Positions 43,519 to 52,338 of a stretch of DNA of 64,000 nucleotides are shown one piece after another. This stretch comes from Paenibacillus crassostreae. GTDB taxonomy: Bacteria; Bacillota; Bacilli; Paenibacillales; Paenibacillaceae. The stretch lies in assembly GCF_001857945.1 (NCBI RefSeq), contig NZ_CP017770.1:1550001-1614000 (forward strand), written 5' to 3'. Within the stretch, counting starts at the first letter, position 1; the number at the start of each line of letters is the position of its first letter. The notes under the pieces are model-generated. The model was not told the DNA's origin. It did no database searches and saw only the letters and a list, made by a program, of their open reading frames with translations. The position numbers and the translations under genes are program-made.

Positions 43519-44553
43519 CTATTCTTGTGGAACAGTAATTTCTCCACTAATGATCTTCGCTTTATATTCTTCAACTAAAGCTATTACATCAGCCGGAACA
43601 TTCTTGTCAGAAGTTTTAGCAATACCAACGCCATCTTCAGCAAGACCAAGTTCTACAGTACCACCTTTGAAAGTTCCATCAACAACTTCTTGTGACACTC
43701 TCTTCACGGCTGCATCTACGCCTTTAACCATGGATGTAAGTGTAACCTCATCACCAAATTCCAATGATTGATCTTTATCTACGCCAATAACCCAAACCTT
43801 TTCACCTTGTTTCACACGTGAAGTTGCTTCGTTAAATACGCCAGTTCCAGTTGCACCAGAAGCGTGGAAAATAATATCTGAACCATCATTGTACATTGTT
43901 GCTGCTGCTACTTTACCTTGGTCAGGTTTATCAAATGCACCTGTGTAGAATACATTTACTTTAGCATCTGGATTAACTGCTGCTACCCCAGCCAAGAAAC
44001 CAACTTCAAAACGTTTGATAACTGGAATTTCAGATCCGCCCACAAATCCAATTTTATTAGTTGTTGTCATTTTACCAGCTACGACACCCACCAAGAAAGC
44101 TCCTTCATTCTCTGCAAAAGTTACAGACTGAACGTTTGGAGAATCTACAACAGCGTCAATAATCGCAAGCTTCGATTCAGGGTTCTGATCAGCTACACTC
44201 TTGATATCTTCTCCAAGATCGAATCCAATCCCCCAAGTAAGATCATATCCACCTTTTACATATTTATTAAGGTTAGGTGTATATTCTGTCTTATCTTTAC
44301 TTTGTAGATATTGTACATCAGCACCTGTTTCTTCTTTAATTGCAGTTAGTGCTTCCCAAGCAGATTGGTTAAACGATTTGTCGTTTACTCCACCTACGTC
44401 AGTAACCATACCAATCTTAATTGTTGATGTAGGTGCTGCATTATTACCAGTTGCCGCTTCACCCGTTGCGTTATTTTCATTCTTACCACAACCTGCTAGT
44501 ACAACAGATAGTGACAATGCTAATACCAAAGATGTATTTAGTATCTTCTTCAT
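43519..44553 (-). CDS. nupN: BMP family nucleoside-binding lipoprotein
   Basis: A 344-residue lipoprotein: signal peptide ending in the lipobox LAGC (mature Cys22), a Asn/Ala/Thr linker, then a BMP/PnrA-like fold with VTDVGGVNDKSFNQSAWEAL and GIGFDLGEDIKSVA, the nucleoside-binding pocket region. It delivers nucleosides (probably guanosine) to NupOPQ. AAAGGGGG precedes the ATG; promoter just upstream. Confidence 0.9.
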   Translation of the reverse strand: MKKILNTSLVLALSLSVVLAGCGKNENNATGEAATGNNAAPTSTIKIGMVTDVGGVNDKSFNQSAWEALTAIKEETGADVQYLQSKDKTEYTPNLNKYVKGGYDLTWGIGFDLGEDIKSVADQNPESKLAIIDAVVDSPNVQSVTFAENEGAFLVGVVAGKMTTTNKIGFVGGSEIPVIKRFEVGFLAGVAAVNPDAKVNVFYTGAFDKPDQGKVAAATMYNDGSDIIFHASGATGTGVFNEATSRVKQGEKVWVIGVDKDQSLEFGDEVTLTSMVKGVDAAVKRVSQEVVDGTFKGGTVELGLAEDGVGIAKTSDKNVPADVIALVEEYKAKIISGEITVPQE

Positions 44554-44606
44554 TTATTTTTCCCCCTTTTAGTATGTATCCTTATATTACCCATTCTCCG
44601 CACCTA

Positions 44607-44635
44607 ATTATATGTATTAGAAAGACTTTTGTCGA
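44607..44635 (-). promoter_or_regulatory. Promoter of nupNOPQ
   Basis: TCGACA (44630-44635), 17-bp spacer, TATAAT (44607-44612). No clear operator seen beside it. The stretch from here to the rplT terminator (44636-44862) shows nothing else I can support. Confidence 0.75.
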
Positions 44636-44862
44636 GGTTTGTAAAAATAGGTTAAAAAGGATCCTTCTTTGATCAAATTATACATTTATCATCTAGTAAA
44701 ATCCAGCATTTTTCTGGTCTGATGTCAACTTTACTATTGTGCATTCACATTGAAAACGTTGTCATTGCAAATTTATCACAATTTAAATTTTATTGGCGTT
44801 ATATTTCATAACATTATGACAAGGAATTAACTATTCTATCGTTGAATATCTATTTTCCCCAA

Positions 44863-44895
44863 AAAAAAAACCGCCATATGCTAGCGATTTTTTTA
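44863..44895 (-). terminator. Terminator of infC-rpmI-rplT
   Basis: CGCTA-type stem (CGCTAGCATATGGCG) followed by ten T on the minus strand. The stem is short but the T tract is long. Confidence 0.7.
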
Positions 44896-44907
44896 TTTAA
44901 GTTTTTA

Positions 44908-45267
44908 CTACGCGTTGACCTTTGCTTTAGCAACGGATGCAATTGAGTTGAATGCATTGATATCATGAACAGCTAGATCAGCAAGCATCTTGCGGTTAAT
45001 ATCAACACCAGCCAATTTCAATCCATGCATTAATTTGCTGTAAGACAATCCGTTCAATCTTGCAGCTGCGTTAATACGTACAATCCACAGTCTGCGGAAA
45101 TTACGTTTTGTTTGACGACGATCACGGTATGCATAAACAAGTGACTTCATTACTTGTTCATTTGCTGTTTTAAAAATGCGATGTTTCGATCCAAAATAAC
45201 CTTTAGCGAGTTTCAATACTTTCTTATGTCTACGACGAACAACGAATCCGCCTTTTACTCTTGCCAT
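44908..45267 (-). CDS. rplT: 50S ribosomal protein L20
   Basis: A 119-residue L20 of normal length: an Arg/Lys-rich N-terminus ([20 protein letters not shown]) and the globular end ([20 protein letters not shown]). It binds 23S rRNA early in assembly and in Firmicutes also represses its own operon through the infC leader. Last gene of infC-rpmI-rplT. Confidence 0.98.
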   Translation of the reverse strand: MARVKGGFVVRRRHKKVLKLAKGYFGSKHRIFKTANEQVMKSLVYAYRDRRQTKRNFRRLWIVRINAAARLNGLSYSKLMHGLKLAGVDINRKMLADLAVHDINAFNSIASVAKAKVNA

Positions 45268-45298
45268 ATTAGTAAACCTCCCAAATAAATGTTGTTAA

Positions 45299-45499
45299 TT
45301 ACTTCAAATTAGACAAACCTTGTTTCAAACGTTTAACGTCCCCTGGTGCCATCGTAGGGTTTGTGCCAAGCACGCGTTTTTGACGCTTGGATTTATGAGA
45401 CAAAAGATGGTTTTTGAACGCTTTATAACGCATTACTTTACCTGTTCCAGTAATTTTAAAGCGGCCTTTAAGACTGCTATGTGTTTTCATTTTAGGCAT
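45299..45499 (-). CDS. rpmI: 50S ribosomal protein L35
   Basis: A 66-residue L35 starting [20 protein letters not shown] with the basic core [12 protein letters not shown]. It lies between infC and rplT in the universal order. GAGGAGG lies upstream of the ATG. Confidence 0.98.
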   Translation of the reverse strand: MPKMKTHSSLKGRFKITGTGKVMRYKAFKNHLLSHKSKRQKRVLGTNPTMAPGDVKRLKQGLSNLK

Positions 45500-45517
45500 T
45501 ATAGTTCCTCCTCGGTA

Positions 45518-46030
45518 TTATTGAGCTTTAGGAGCCAAGATCATAATCATACTGCGACCCTCAAGTTTAGGGAAACGCTCTACAGATGAATACTCAGCTA
45601 CTTCTTCTTTCACACGTTCAAGAATCTTTTGGCCAATACTTGCATGTGCAATTTCACGCCCGCGGAAACGCACAGAGCATTTAACCTTGTCGCCTTCTTT
45701 TAAGAATTTAACGACATTGCGAAGCTTGGTTTGATAATCATGTTCGTCAATATTTGCACGGAACCATACTTCTTTGGTATCCACGATTTTCTGGTTCTTA
45801 CGAGCTTCTTTTTCTTTCTTCTGTGTTTCATAACGGAACTTACCGTAATCCATGATGCGGCACACCGGCGGTTTTGCCTGAGGCGCTACATTTACCAAAT
45901 CGAGATTAAGATCCGTTGCCATCTGCAGCGCTTCACGTATCGGCGTAATTCCGATTTGTTCACCCTCTGCCCCCACCAAGCGGACCTCTTTGGCCCGAAT
46001 TTCGTCATTGATCATATGTTCCTTACTGAT
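45518..46030 (-). CDS. infC: Translation initiation factor IF-3 (non-ATG start)
   Basis: A 170-residue IF-3: N-terminal domain (MINDEIRAKEVRLVGAEGEQ), linker (ETQKKEKEARKNQKI) and C-terminal domain (RANIDEHDYQTKLRNVVKFL, RFRGREIAHASIG). GGAGG lies 9 nt before an in-frame ATC at 46028-46030, read as ISKEHMINDE, whereas the first ATG downstream (46015) is 24 nt away from it and upstream codons in the frame lack a site. infC starts at a rare AUU-class codon in other bacteria, where IF-3 itself discriminates against it; ATC fits that autoregulatory scheme. First gene of the operon. Confidence 0.92.
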   Translation of the reverse strand: MSKEHMINDEIRAKEVRLVGAEGEQIGITPIREALQMATDLNLDLVNVAPQAKPPVCRIMDYGKFRYETQKKEKEARKNQKIVDTKEVWFRANIDEHDYQTKLRNVVKFLKEGDKVKCSVRFRGREIAHASIGQKILERVKEEVAEYSSVERFPKLEGRSMIMILAPKAQ

Positions 46031-46066
46031 AACCGTCCACCTCCAAATATAATTTATTTCCACTCC

Positions 46067-46161
46067 CAAGCATAAACGCCTTCGGTGTCCTTATAAGGAC
46101 GGTAAGTGTTTAAGCGAGAAATATAAGACATAAAGTATAGCGTAAAACTTATACTTTCTTA
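46067..46161 (-). repeat. 95-bp dispersed repeat, copy B
   Basis: Reverse-oriented twin of 20445-20539 (92 of 95 identical, no gaps). It lies in the infC leader between the attenuator and the ribosome-binding site, so its hairpins are transcribed when readthrough occurs. Confidence 0.85.
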
Positions 46162-46168
46162 TATTTTA

Positions 46169-46332
46169 AAAAACAAATAAAGGGATGCTGGTTCAATCTA
46201 CCAGCATCCCTATTGATCAATTATTCATGAAATTTAGAATTCATAAATTATTGGATCAAATACCAGCCAACATATATTGGTCAGGTGAGAAGCTGGTGCC
46301 TCTACTTAAATCCAAATATTCACTTAACACGC
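46169..46332 (-). promoter_or_regulatory. Ribosomal protein L20-type leader of infC with attenuator
   Basis: The minus-strand leader begins near 46332 and contains AGTAGAGGCACCAGCTTCTC, characteristic of L20 leaders. ACCAGC (plus 46292-46297) can pair with GCTGGT at 46262-46267 or with the GATGCTGGT arm of the terminator. The terminator is AGGGATGCTGGT and ACCAGCATCCCT (46181-46211) followed by a T-rich tract. L20 binding is expected to favour termination (established for the family; inferred here). Confidence 0.82.
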
Positions 46333-46338
46333 TTGAAT

Positions 46339-46367
46339 AATATATCATGCACAACTAGTAAAGTCAA
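46339..46367 (-). promoter_or_regulatory. Promoter of infC-rpmI-rplT
   Basis: TTGACT (46362-46367), 17-bp spacer, TATATT (46339-46344). Confidence 0.8.
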
Positions 46368-46376
46368 GAACAAACA

Positions 46377-47618
46377 TTATGCTTGCTTACTCTGCACTAC
46401 CTCTTCCATTCTGACAACTCGAGTATGTTCCGTATGGCTCCATTGTTTGTTGTTCTGTGTAAAGAAGGCATAGAACGTAATAGGATACCAAGAAATCAAG
46501 TAAACCGGAAACAAGATGAGATATTGATATACCTTTTTAAAGGTTATCTTCTCTAAAATAAGTGCAGCAAAGAAGGTTAATATATTCGCCGCTATGGCCA
46601 CACCACTTAGCCAAAATGGTAAATAGCCATATAAATTAGCGATGTTCGGGCCATTAAATATAGCCACATCCACCCACATCGATGCTGTCATTAGAAAAGT
46701 TAGTAGCACAATATATACATTGACACCGTACAAAGCTAAGTCCAACTTAACCAAGCTTCGTTCTTTAATACTTTGCCATAAGAGTGGAAAAAAGTATTTA
46801 CGGGCCACTGTAAAATGGCCTTGCATCCAACGGAGGCGTTGTCTCGAAGAAGCTTTAAATGTAAGTGGCTTCTCATCGAACACTTTGGCATCGTAATTAA
46901 ATTTAGGATATACATTATTTTGAACGCTACGCATCGTAAATTCAAGATCCTCTACCAAGCTCGTAGCTCCCCATCCCATATCCTTCAACAGTTTTGTTTC
47001 GAAACACATCCCGGTACCACCCAAGAAATTGGCCATGCCCATATTATGGCGAGAAAGCTGCCAGAGACGATTGATGTACCAATAGGAAATACCATATGCT
47101 GCTGTAATCCATGAATCTTCTGGGTTCTTCGTATCAATATACCCTTGAATAACGCGTGCACCTGAGTTCAAATCATCATTCATTTCCGTCAAGAAATTAG
47201 GTGCAGCTAAATTATCAGCATCGAACATGACTACTGCATCATACTGGCGCGGCATATTCCAAAGTTCTTTCAACATCCATTCAATGGCATAACCTTTACC
47301 ACGAAGATTTGAGTTTGTACGTACACAAGCTTTCATTCCATGCTCACGAACGATAGCTGCAGTACCATCAGTGCAGTTGTCACAAATGACAAATACATCA
47401 TATAACTCTTTAGGATAATCGAGTTCTTTCAAATTCTCCATAAGCGCTCCAACAACCTGTTCCTCATTGTGTGCAGCAACTAGAACAGCAAATGACTTAG
47501 TAGCTGGGAAATGTACCGTTTTCTTCTTCCTACGAAGACCAAATAAAGAAAACACGAACTGGTAAATACCAACCACTGCCAAAATAACCTGAATTGCAAT
47601 AAAAATAACATCTATCAT
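46377..47618 (-). CDS. Family 2 membrane glycosyltransferase
   Basis: A 413-residue processive-type GT2: one N-terminal helix (residues 4-26), a GT-A domain with FAVLVAAHNEEQVVG, metal-binding DADN, catalytic VEDLEFT and the QRLRWMQGH motif (QxxRW), then about four C-terminal helices (from about residue 290). The topology is that of cellulose/hyaluronan synthase relatives and of N-acetylglucosaminyltransferases. Product unknown; no companion export or modification genes lie next to it. GGGGG precedes the ATG. TTGACA at 47790-47795 may be its -35. Confidence 0.85.
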   Translation of the reverse strand: MIDVIFIAIQVILAVVGIYQFVFSLFGLRRKKKTVHFPATKSFAVLVAAHNEEQVVGALMENLKELDYPKELYDVFVICDNCTDGTAAIVREHGMKACVRTNSNLRGKGYAIEWMLKELWNMPRQYDAVVMFDADNLAAPNFLTEMNDDLNSGARVIQGYIDTKNPEDSWITAAYGISYWYINRLWQLSRHNMGMANFLGGTGMCFETKLLKDMGWGATSLVEDLEFTMRSVQNNVYPKFNYDAKVFDEKPLTFKASSRQRLRWMQGHFTVARKYFFPLLWQSIKERSLVKLDLALYGVNVYIVLLTFLMTASMWVDVAIFNGPNIANLYGYLPFWLSGVAIAANILTFFAALILEKITFKKVYQYLILFPVYLISWYPITFYAFFTQNNKQWSHTEHTRVVRMEEVVQSKQA

Positions 47619-47795
47619 GTTTCTTTAACCCCCTTTTTAACCCTTAGCATCATTTATTAATGCTTTTTAATGTTTCTATCTCTATTTTTTCACTGATGTA
47701 CATGACCTCTGTCTTTTATCTTGTACTTTCTACCCTTTTTGAGCATCTTATTATAAAGCAGTCTTTATATTGTATGATCTTCAATCATTTGTCAA

Positions 47796-48231
47796 AACGA
47801 CTGTAGATCATTCTGAGCTAATAATAAGATAAGATTCGCTCCTTTTCGCTACAATAGGGTCACATTCTTATCATCATAAGGTTTAATTCTTATTTTCAGC
47901 CATTTACATATTATTTTATTCGAATCAATTTCATAATTACGTAAACGATTATGAAAATGATTCTCGTAACCCCCTTTATTATAATATCAATAATAAAATA
48001 TGAGGTGGCCTTCTCACTATAGACGTTGTGAACACCAGAAAAGTTGATTGGATTATTACAAATTCATTTCTAATTGTGTTTGAACCATTGTAAGGTTTAA
48101 TTAGAGGCAAAGTCAAAAATCAAAAGTCTTTGCTATAATCGAATATGATACAATAGGTAAGCTATCAGCATTCACACTAAGACATACCTTCAAATAAATG
48201 CCATGGCCTTGAGCCATAGGGGAGATATCAC
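47796..48231. other. Long intergenic region between the GT2 and PAP2 genes
   Basis: About 430 bp without a convincing gene. It contains the short inverted repeat at 47922-47963, and near 48130 a TATAAT-like box that may serve the PAP2 gene with a weak -35. No tRNA, riboswitch core or ORF with a ribosome-binding site was found. Confidence 0.5.
47922..47963. repeat. Inverted-repeat element, short-loop copy (family 2)
   Basis: 16-bp arms (47922-47937 and 47948-47963, one mismatch) around TACGTAAACG. The arms match those of the element at 3676-3762 upstream of metA. It could form a strong hairpin or be a protein-binding palindrome. Confidence 0.6.
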
Positions 48232-48759
48232 ATGAAACAACTCACCTATAAATTTATAAGATTAGATCAACAGATATTTCAATGGATAAACCGTAGGCTC
48301 CATCATCGTTTTTTAAATTTCTGGTTATATTATCTCACCCATTTAGGTGGGGCAACATTTACTATTACGGTTAGCATACTTACTTGGGCATTTGCACCAC
48401 TTCCATGGAGTACTACTGGTGCTCAGGCTGCTATTGCACTTGCTATAAGTCATATACCTGTTTCAATTGTAAAGAAGTTGTATCCGAGATTGCGCCCTTA
48501 TATTGCTATTAAGGAGACGAATACATTCCGTAATCCTCTAAGTGATCATTCGTTCCCATCCGGTCATACAACTGCAGCTTTCTCCACAGCATTCCCTTTC
48601 ATGCTTGCTTTTCCTGAATGGATGCCAGTATTCTTAAGTCTTAGTACAATTGTAGGTTTCTCTAGGATTTATCTTGGTCTCCATTACCCATCAGATGTTC
48701 TCGCGGGTGCCTTTATCGGTTCATCCGTGGCCTATATCACTGTTGCATTATGGACCTGA
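48232..48759 (+). CDS. PAP2 family phosphatase
   Basis: A 175-residue membrane protein with five or six helices and the three PAP2 motifs: KKLYPRLRP, SFPSGHTTAAF and SRIYLGLHYPSDVLAG (catalytic His in SGHTT and in LHYPSD). Family members dephosphorylate phosphatidic acid, phosphatidylglycerophosphate or undecaprenyl pyrophosphate. The UgtP-like gene downstream makes a diacylglycerol-producing role attractive, but undecaprenyl pyrophosphate recycling is equally compatible. GGGGAG precedes the ATG. Confidence 0.88.
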   Translation: MKQLTYKFIRLDQQIFQWINRRLHHRFLNFWLYYLTHLGGATFTITVSILTWAFAPLPWSTTGAQAAIALAISHIPVSIVKKLYPRLRPYIAIKETNTFRNPLSDHSFPSGHTTAAFSTAFPFMLAFPEWMPVFLSLSTIVGFSRIYLGLHYPSDVLAGAFIGSSVAYITVALWT

Positions 48760-48810
48760 AATCGCTATGGTTATATTATGGAAAACCTTGCAGGAATAGG
48801 TGAGTGTAAA

Positions 48811-49944
48811 TTGACTAAAAAAAGAGTATTGTTGTTATCTGAAGGTTTTGGTGCAGGGCATACTCAAGCGGCTTACGCACTCTCTAGCAGTCTACGAAAA
48901 CTGTCACCTGATGTGAATACGAAGGTGATGGAACTTGGAAGTTTCTTGAATCCGAGAGTTGCCCCTTTAATTATTACAGCATATAAAAAAACGATTACTT
49001 CTCAACCAAGGTTGATAGGGATGATGTATAGACATCAATATAAAAAATCACTTAATCGCTTTACAATGTTAGCACTACATCGTATTTTTTATACCCATAC
49101 CCAAAATATTCTTAATCAACTCCGACCTGACATTATCGTCTGTACTCACCCGATCCCAAGTGCTGTTATTTCTCGGTTGAAACGACTAGGTGTCAATATA
49201 CCATTATGTACTGTCATAACAGATTATGATGCCCATGGCACATGGATAAGCTCTGAGGTAGATCGCTTTCTAGTATCTACTCCAGAGGTTAGGAACAAGC
49301 TATTGAACCGAGATGTACCGTCGACCAAAATCCAAGTCACTGGTATTCCAGTCCATCCCAATTTTTGGGAGCGTCCTAGTAAGGAAATGATCCGCGAGAA
49401 ATTTCACTTAAATAATTTGCCTACTGTCTTAGTAATGTCTGGTGGATGGGGAATCATTAATGATGAAGTAATTAATGACTATCTTGTACAATGGAGCAAT
49501 CATATTCAAATCATATTTTGTCTTGGGAATAATGAAAAGTCTCTGCAAAAGATGGAATCTAACCCTCAATTCAATCATCCTAATATTCATTTGTTCGGTT
49601 TCGTACGAGAAATTGACCAATTGATGGAGATTTCAGACGTACTTGTCACAAAACCTGGTGGAATGACATGTTCTGAAGGTTTATCCAAAGGAATCCCCAT
49701 GCTCTTCCATCTTCCTATCCCTGGACAAGAGGAAGAGAATTGCCAATACTTCACTGCACAAGGATTAGGAGAAACTATTTCTTCCGTAGCTGTCATGGAG
49801 TCATGGATACACAAGTTAATACATGAATATCCCGAAATCAGCAAACGTAGACAAGAGAATCTTGAGACCATTGCCAAGTACTATCCGATGCAAAGTGCAC
49901 AAAGCATTATAGAAATGCTAGCACTAAACAAGGTGCCCTCATAA
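48811..49944 (+). CDS. UgtP/MGDG synthase-like glycosyltransferase
   Basis: A 377-residue GT-B enzyme. The N-terminal MGDG-synthase domain is KRVLLLSEGFGAGHTQAAYA, then CTHPIPSAVISRLKR and VITDYDAHGTWIS; the C-terminal donor domain has VMSGGWGIINDE and TKPGGMTCSEGLSKGIPMLF. Relatives transfer glucose or galactose to diacylglycerol for glycolipids and lipoteichoic-acid anchors. The frame opens at ATG 48778, but the only good site (AGGTGAG) is 6 nt before TTG 48811, taken here as start. The final codons form one arm of the terminator. Confidence 0.82.
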   Translation: MTKKRVLLLSEGFGAGHTQAAYALSSSLRKLSPDVNTKVMELGSFLNPRVAPLIITAYKKTITSQPRLIGMMYRHQYKKSLNRFTMLALHRIFYTHTQNILNQLRPDIIVCTHPIPSAVISRLKRLGVNIPLCTVITDYDAHGTWISSEVDRFLVSTPEVRNKLLNRDVPSTKIQVTGIPVHPNFWERPSKEMIREKFHLNNLPTVLVMSGGWGIINDEVINDYLVQWSNHIQIIFCLGNNEKSLQKMESNPQFNHPNIHLFGFVREIDQLMEISDVLVTKPGGMTCSEGLSKGIPMLFHLPIPGQEEENCQYFTAQGLGETISSVAVMESWIHKLIHEYPEISKRRQENLETIAKYYPMQSAQSIIEMLALNKVPS

Positions 49945-49960
49945 GAGGGCACCTTGTTTA
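49925..49960. terminator. Terminator overlapping the 3' end of the UgtP-like gene
   Basis: A perfect 16-bp stem, TAAACAAGGTGCCCTC and GAGGGCACCTTGTTTA, with loop ATAA. The left arm encodes the last residues (NKVPS) and the stop codon overlaps the loop. It also faces the end of trmB on the other strand. Confidence 0.88.
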
Positions 49961-49986
49961 GTTGTTTCTATTGTTAGAAAAAGAGA

Positions 49987-50727
49987 CTACGATTCAATAT
50001 CTGGCTTATTTTCCTGTAAACGATACTTTTTCAATCGATCTTCTTGATAGCGCTGTAACGAATGTTCGCCAACCAACACTTCACAACGATGAATATCCAT
50101 ACCTTTACCTACAAATTTTGATTCATACTCTGTCATAACATTCCATTCTTGAATGCCCTCACGATGCAGGTTAAGTGAAATATTACTCATTTGCAATCCA
50201 ACATCAGCAAATGAATTTAAAGAAAACTCGAATAGTGATTGTGAGTCTGTCTTAAGATGAATCTCCCCGTTTGAATTTAGAAGAGACACATACTTCTCTA
50301 GAAAACGCGGATGTGTCAAGCGACGTCTTGCATGTTTAGCTTTTGGCCACGGATCACTAAAATTAAGATATACGCGTTCTAATTCACCAACTTCAAACAC
50401 TTCTTCTGCAAATTCAACATTAGCTAATGCTAATCGAAGATTCGGCGGTAGATCAATATTACGTTCAGACCATGCATGAAGTGCCTTCTCACTAGCACGT
50501 CTTACTAACTCATCATACATATCTATACCAATGAAATTAACATCGGTATTCTTATAACTCATCTGACTAATAAATTGGCCTTTTCCCATTCCAAATTCAA
50601 CATGAATAGGATGGTCATTACCAAATAACGATGCCCATTTTCCCTTATATTCTTTAGGATCCAATATAACGAGTTCTTTCTGTGCCTCTAGACTTTCTCT
50701 TATACCTTTTCTACCACGTAAACGCAT
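49987..50727 (-). CDS. trmB: tRNA (guanine-N7-)-methyltransferase
   Basis: A 246-residue TrmB with the SAM-binding motif HVEFGMGKGQFISQM, the catalytic region LNFSDPWPKAKHARRRLTHP and the C-terminal TEYESKFVGKG. It methylates G46 of tRNAs. GGAGGG precedes the ATG. Monocistronic and convergent with the UgtP-like gene. Confidence 0.95.
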   Translation of the reverse strand: MRLRGRKGIRESLEAQKELVILDPKEYKGKWASLFGNDHPIHVEFGMGKGQFISQMSYKNTDVNFIGIDMYDELVRRASEKALHAWSERNIDLPPNLRLALANVEFAEEVFEVGELERVYLNFSDPWPKAKHARRRLTHPRFLEKYVSLLNSNGEIHLKTDSQSLFEFSLNSFADVGLQMSNISLNLHREGIQEWNVMTEYESKFVGKGMDIHRCEVLVGEHSLQRYQEDRLKKYRLQENKPDIES

Positions 50728-50968
50728 GTTTTCCCTCCGCTTTCCATTCTATGTGGACTCATATCAAGAGATCATTCCCGAATTCATCACTATTGCAATA
50801 TTGTGCCGAAGTTACAACCAAAAGTAAAGAGCCATTCTTGCTTCTTATTCATTTAAGCAAAGAAAAAGAATTCTGATCACCTAAATAAATTAGGAAAATA
50901 CAGAATCCTCAATCTATATATATGGAATTGGGGTCCAACAAATTTACGATCCGCAGACAGTTGCTTGG

Positions 50969-51142
50969 CTAATTCTTCTGGATATCAAATGTTTTCTCAA
51001 AAGCACTACGAATTTTCCTTTGGGCTGTTGCTTTCACTTCATGATTACCATTAAACTCTACACCTGTTAATGCAAGAGCCTCATCTGGTGTTAAATCAAC
51101 TGCAATAACGTTTTTTTCGCCTAGCTGGGCTGTTGAATTCAA
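50969..51142 (-). CDS. 57-residue hypothetical protein
   Basis: A small acidic-to-neutral protein, NSTAQLGEKNVIAVDLTPDE then ALALTGVEF, with a Lys/Arg-rich C-terminal helix (KATAQRKIRSAFEKTF). GAGGTG lies 6 nt before TTG 51142; a GTG at 51151 in frame has no spacing to it. No family recognised. The 240 bp between it and trmB hold no gene I can support. Confidence 0.5.
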   Translation of the reverse strand: MNSTAQLGEKNVIAVDLTPDEALALTGVEFNGNHEVKATAQRKIRSAFEKTFDIQKN

Positions 51143-51383
51143 ATGAATCACCTCACGGGTTTAATATGTTCCCTGACGCCATAAAATATGAATTCTTATT
51201 TCTAAATACCCTGTTTTTTGGTTTATGACGCAATATAATTCTAACATATTATGTAAATTATCTCAAGATTATAATATGCCTGCTCTATACGGATCAGACG
51301 TTGCTCACATTACTTTTCCTCTTCTTTTTGCTATAATAAAACACGTACGTTTTATACAAAGGATTTCATAAAAGGAGCACCTC

Positions 51384-52337
51384 ATGAATCAATCGACTAC
51401 AGCTAACCCATTATTATGGGGAGATAAAAGATTTCATACATGGAATTACGAAATGCATCAACAATTTAACGATAAGGTATTCAAAGTTATGCTAGATGCT
51501 GGCTTCACCTGCCCTAACCGAGACGGGTCAATCGCTAAAGGCGGATGTACCTTTTGTAGTGCAAGAGGGTCAGGAGACTTTGCAGGAAGCAGACGTGATG
51601 ACCTGATCACACAATTCAATACGATTCGTGACAAGCAACATGTGAAATGGCCTAATGCACAATATATCGGTTATTTCCAAGCCTATACCAACACTTACGC
51701 ACCCGTAGAAGAGTTAAGAGAATACTTCGAGTCTATTTTGGAACAGCCAGGTGTTGTTGGATTGTCGATTGCAACTCGTCCTGATTGTTTACCTGACGAC
51801 GTAGTTGAATATTTAGCCGAGCTTAACGAGCGAACTTATCTATGGGTCGAAATGGGATTACAGACGATCCATGATTCCACATCTGAACTTATTAATCGTG
51901 CTCATGATACGCAATGTTATGTAGATGCAGTTGAGAAACTACACAAACACAATATTCGCGTATGTACACATATTATTTACGGACTCCCCCAAGAGAGCCA
52001 TGAAATGATGCTGGAGACAGGTAGAGCCGTTGCTCATATGGATGTCCAAGGTGTAAAGATCCACTTGTTACATCTAATGCGTAAGACACCGATGGTTAAA
52101 CAATATGAAGCTGGTCTCTTACGGTTCTTAGAGAAAGATGAATACGTAAAACTAATCGTTGATACCTTAGAAATCATGCCACCTGAGATGGTCGTTCATC
52201 GCCTTACAGGAGATGCACCAAGAGATTTACTTATTGGGCCTATGTGGAGTCTCAAAAAGTGGGAAGTACTGAATGCTTTTGATGACGAACTCAAAGCTAG
52301 AGATACTTGGCAAGGTAAATTCTGGAGGGAATCATAA
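51384..52337 (+). CDS. TIGR01212 family radical SAM protein (YtqA-like)
   Basis: A 317-residue radical SAM protein. The cluster motif sits in DAGFTCPNRDGSIAKGGCTF plus C, i.e. a wide CX7-CX2C-type spacing characteristic of the Elp3-like YhcC/YtqA group; later motifs are EMGLQTIHDSTSELINRAHD and HIIYGLPQESHEMM. Function unproven. The downstream gene encodes MnmM (1-nt gap), as ytqA-ytqB in Bacillus, which suggests a tRNA wobble-uridine link. AAAGGAG precedes the ATG. Confidence 0.88.
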   Translation: MNQSTTANPLLWGDKRFHTWNYEMHQQFNDKVFKVMLDAGFTCPNRDGSIAKGGCTFCSARGSGDFAGSRRDDLITQFNTIRDKQHVKWPNAQYIGYFQAYTNTYAPVEELREYFESILEQPGVVGLSIATRPDCLPDDVVEYLAELNERTYLWVEMGLQTIHDSTSELINRAHDTQCYVDAVEKLHKHNIRVCTHIIYGLPQESHEMMLETGRAVAHMDVQGVKIHLLHLMRKTPMVKQYEAGLLRFLEKDEYVKLIVDTLEIMPPEMVVHRLTGDAPRDLLIGPMWSLKKWEVLNAFDDELKARDTWQGKFWRES

Positions 52338-52338
52338 A

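Noticed and set aside
47948..47963. Fur box in the 47.9-kb intergenic region
   Set aside because: Poor match to the 7-1-7 consensus; better explained as an arm of the inverted repeat shared with 3676-3762.
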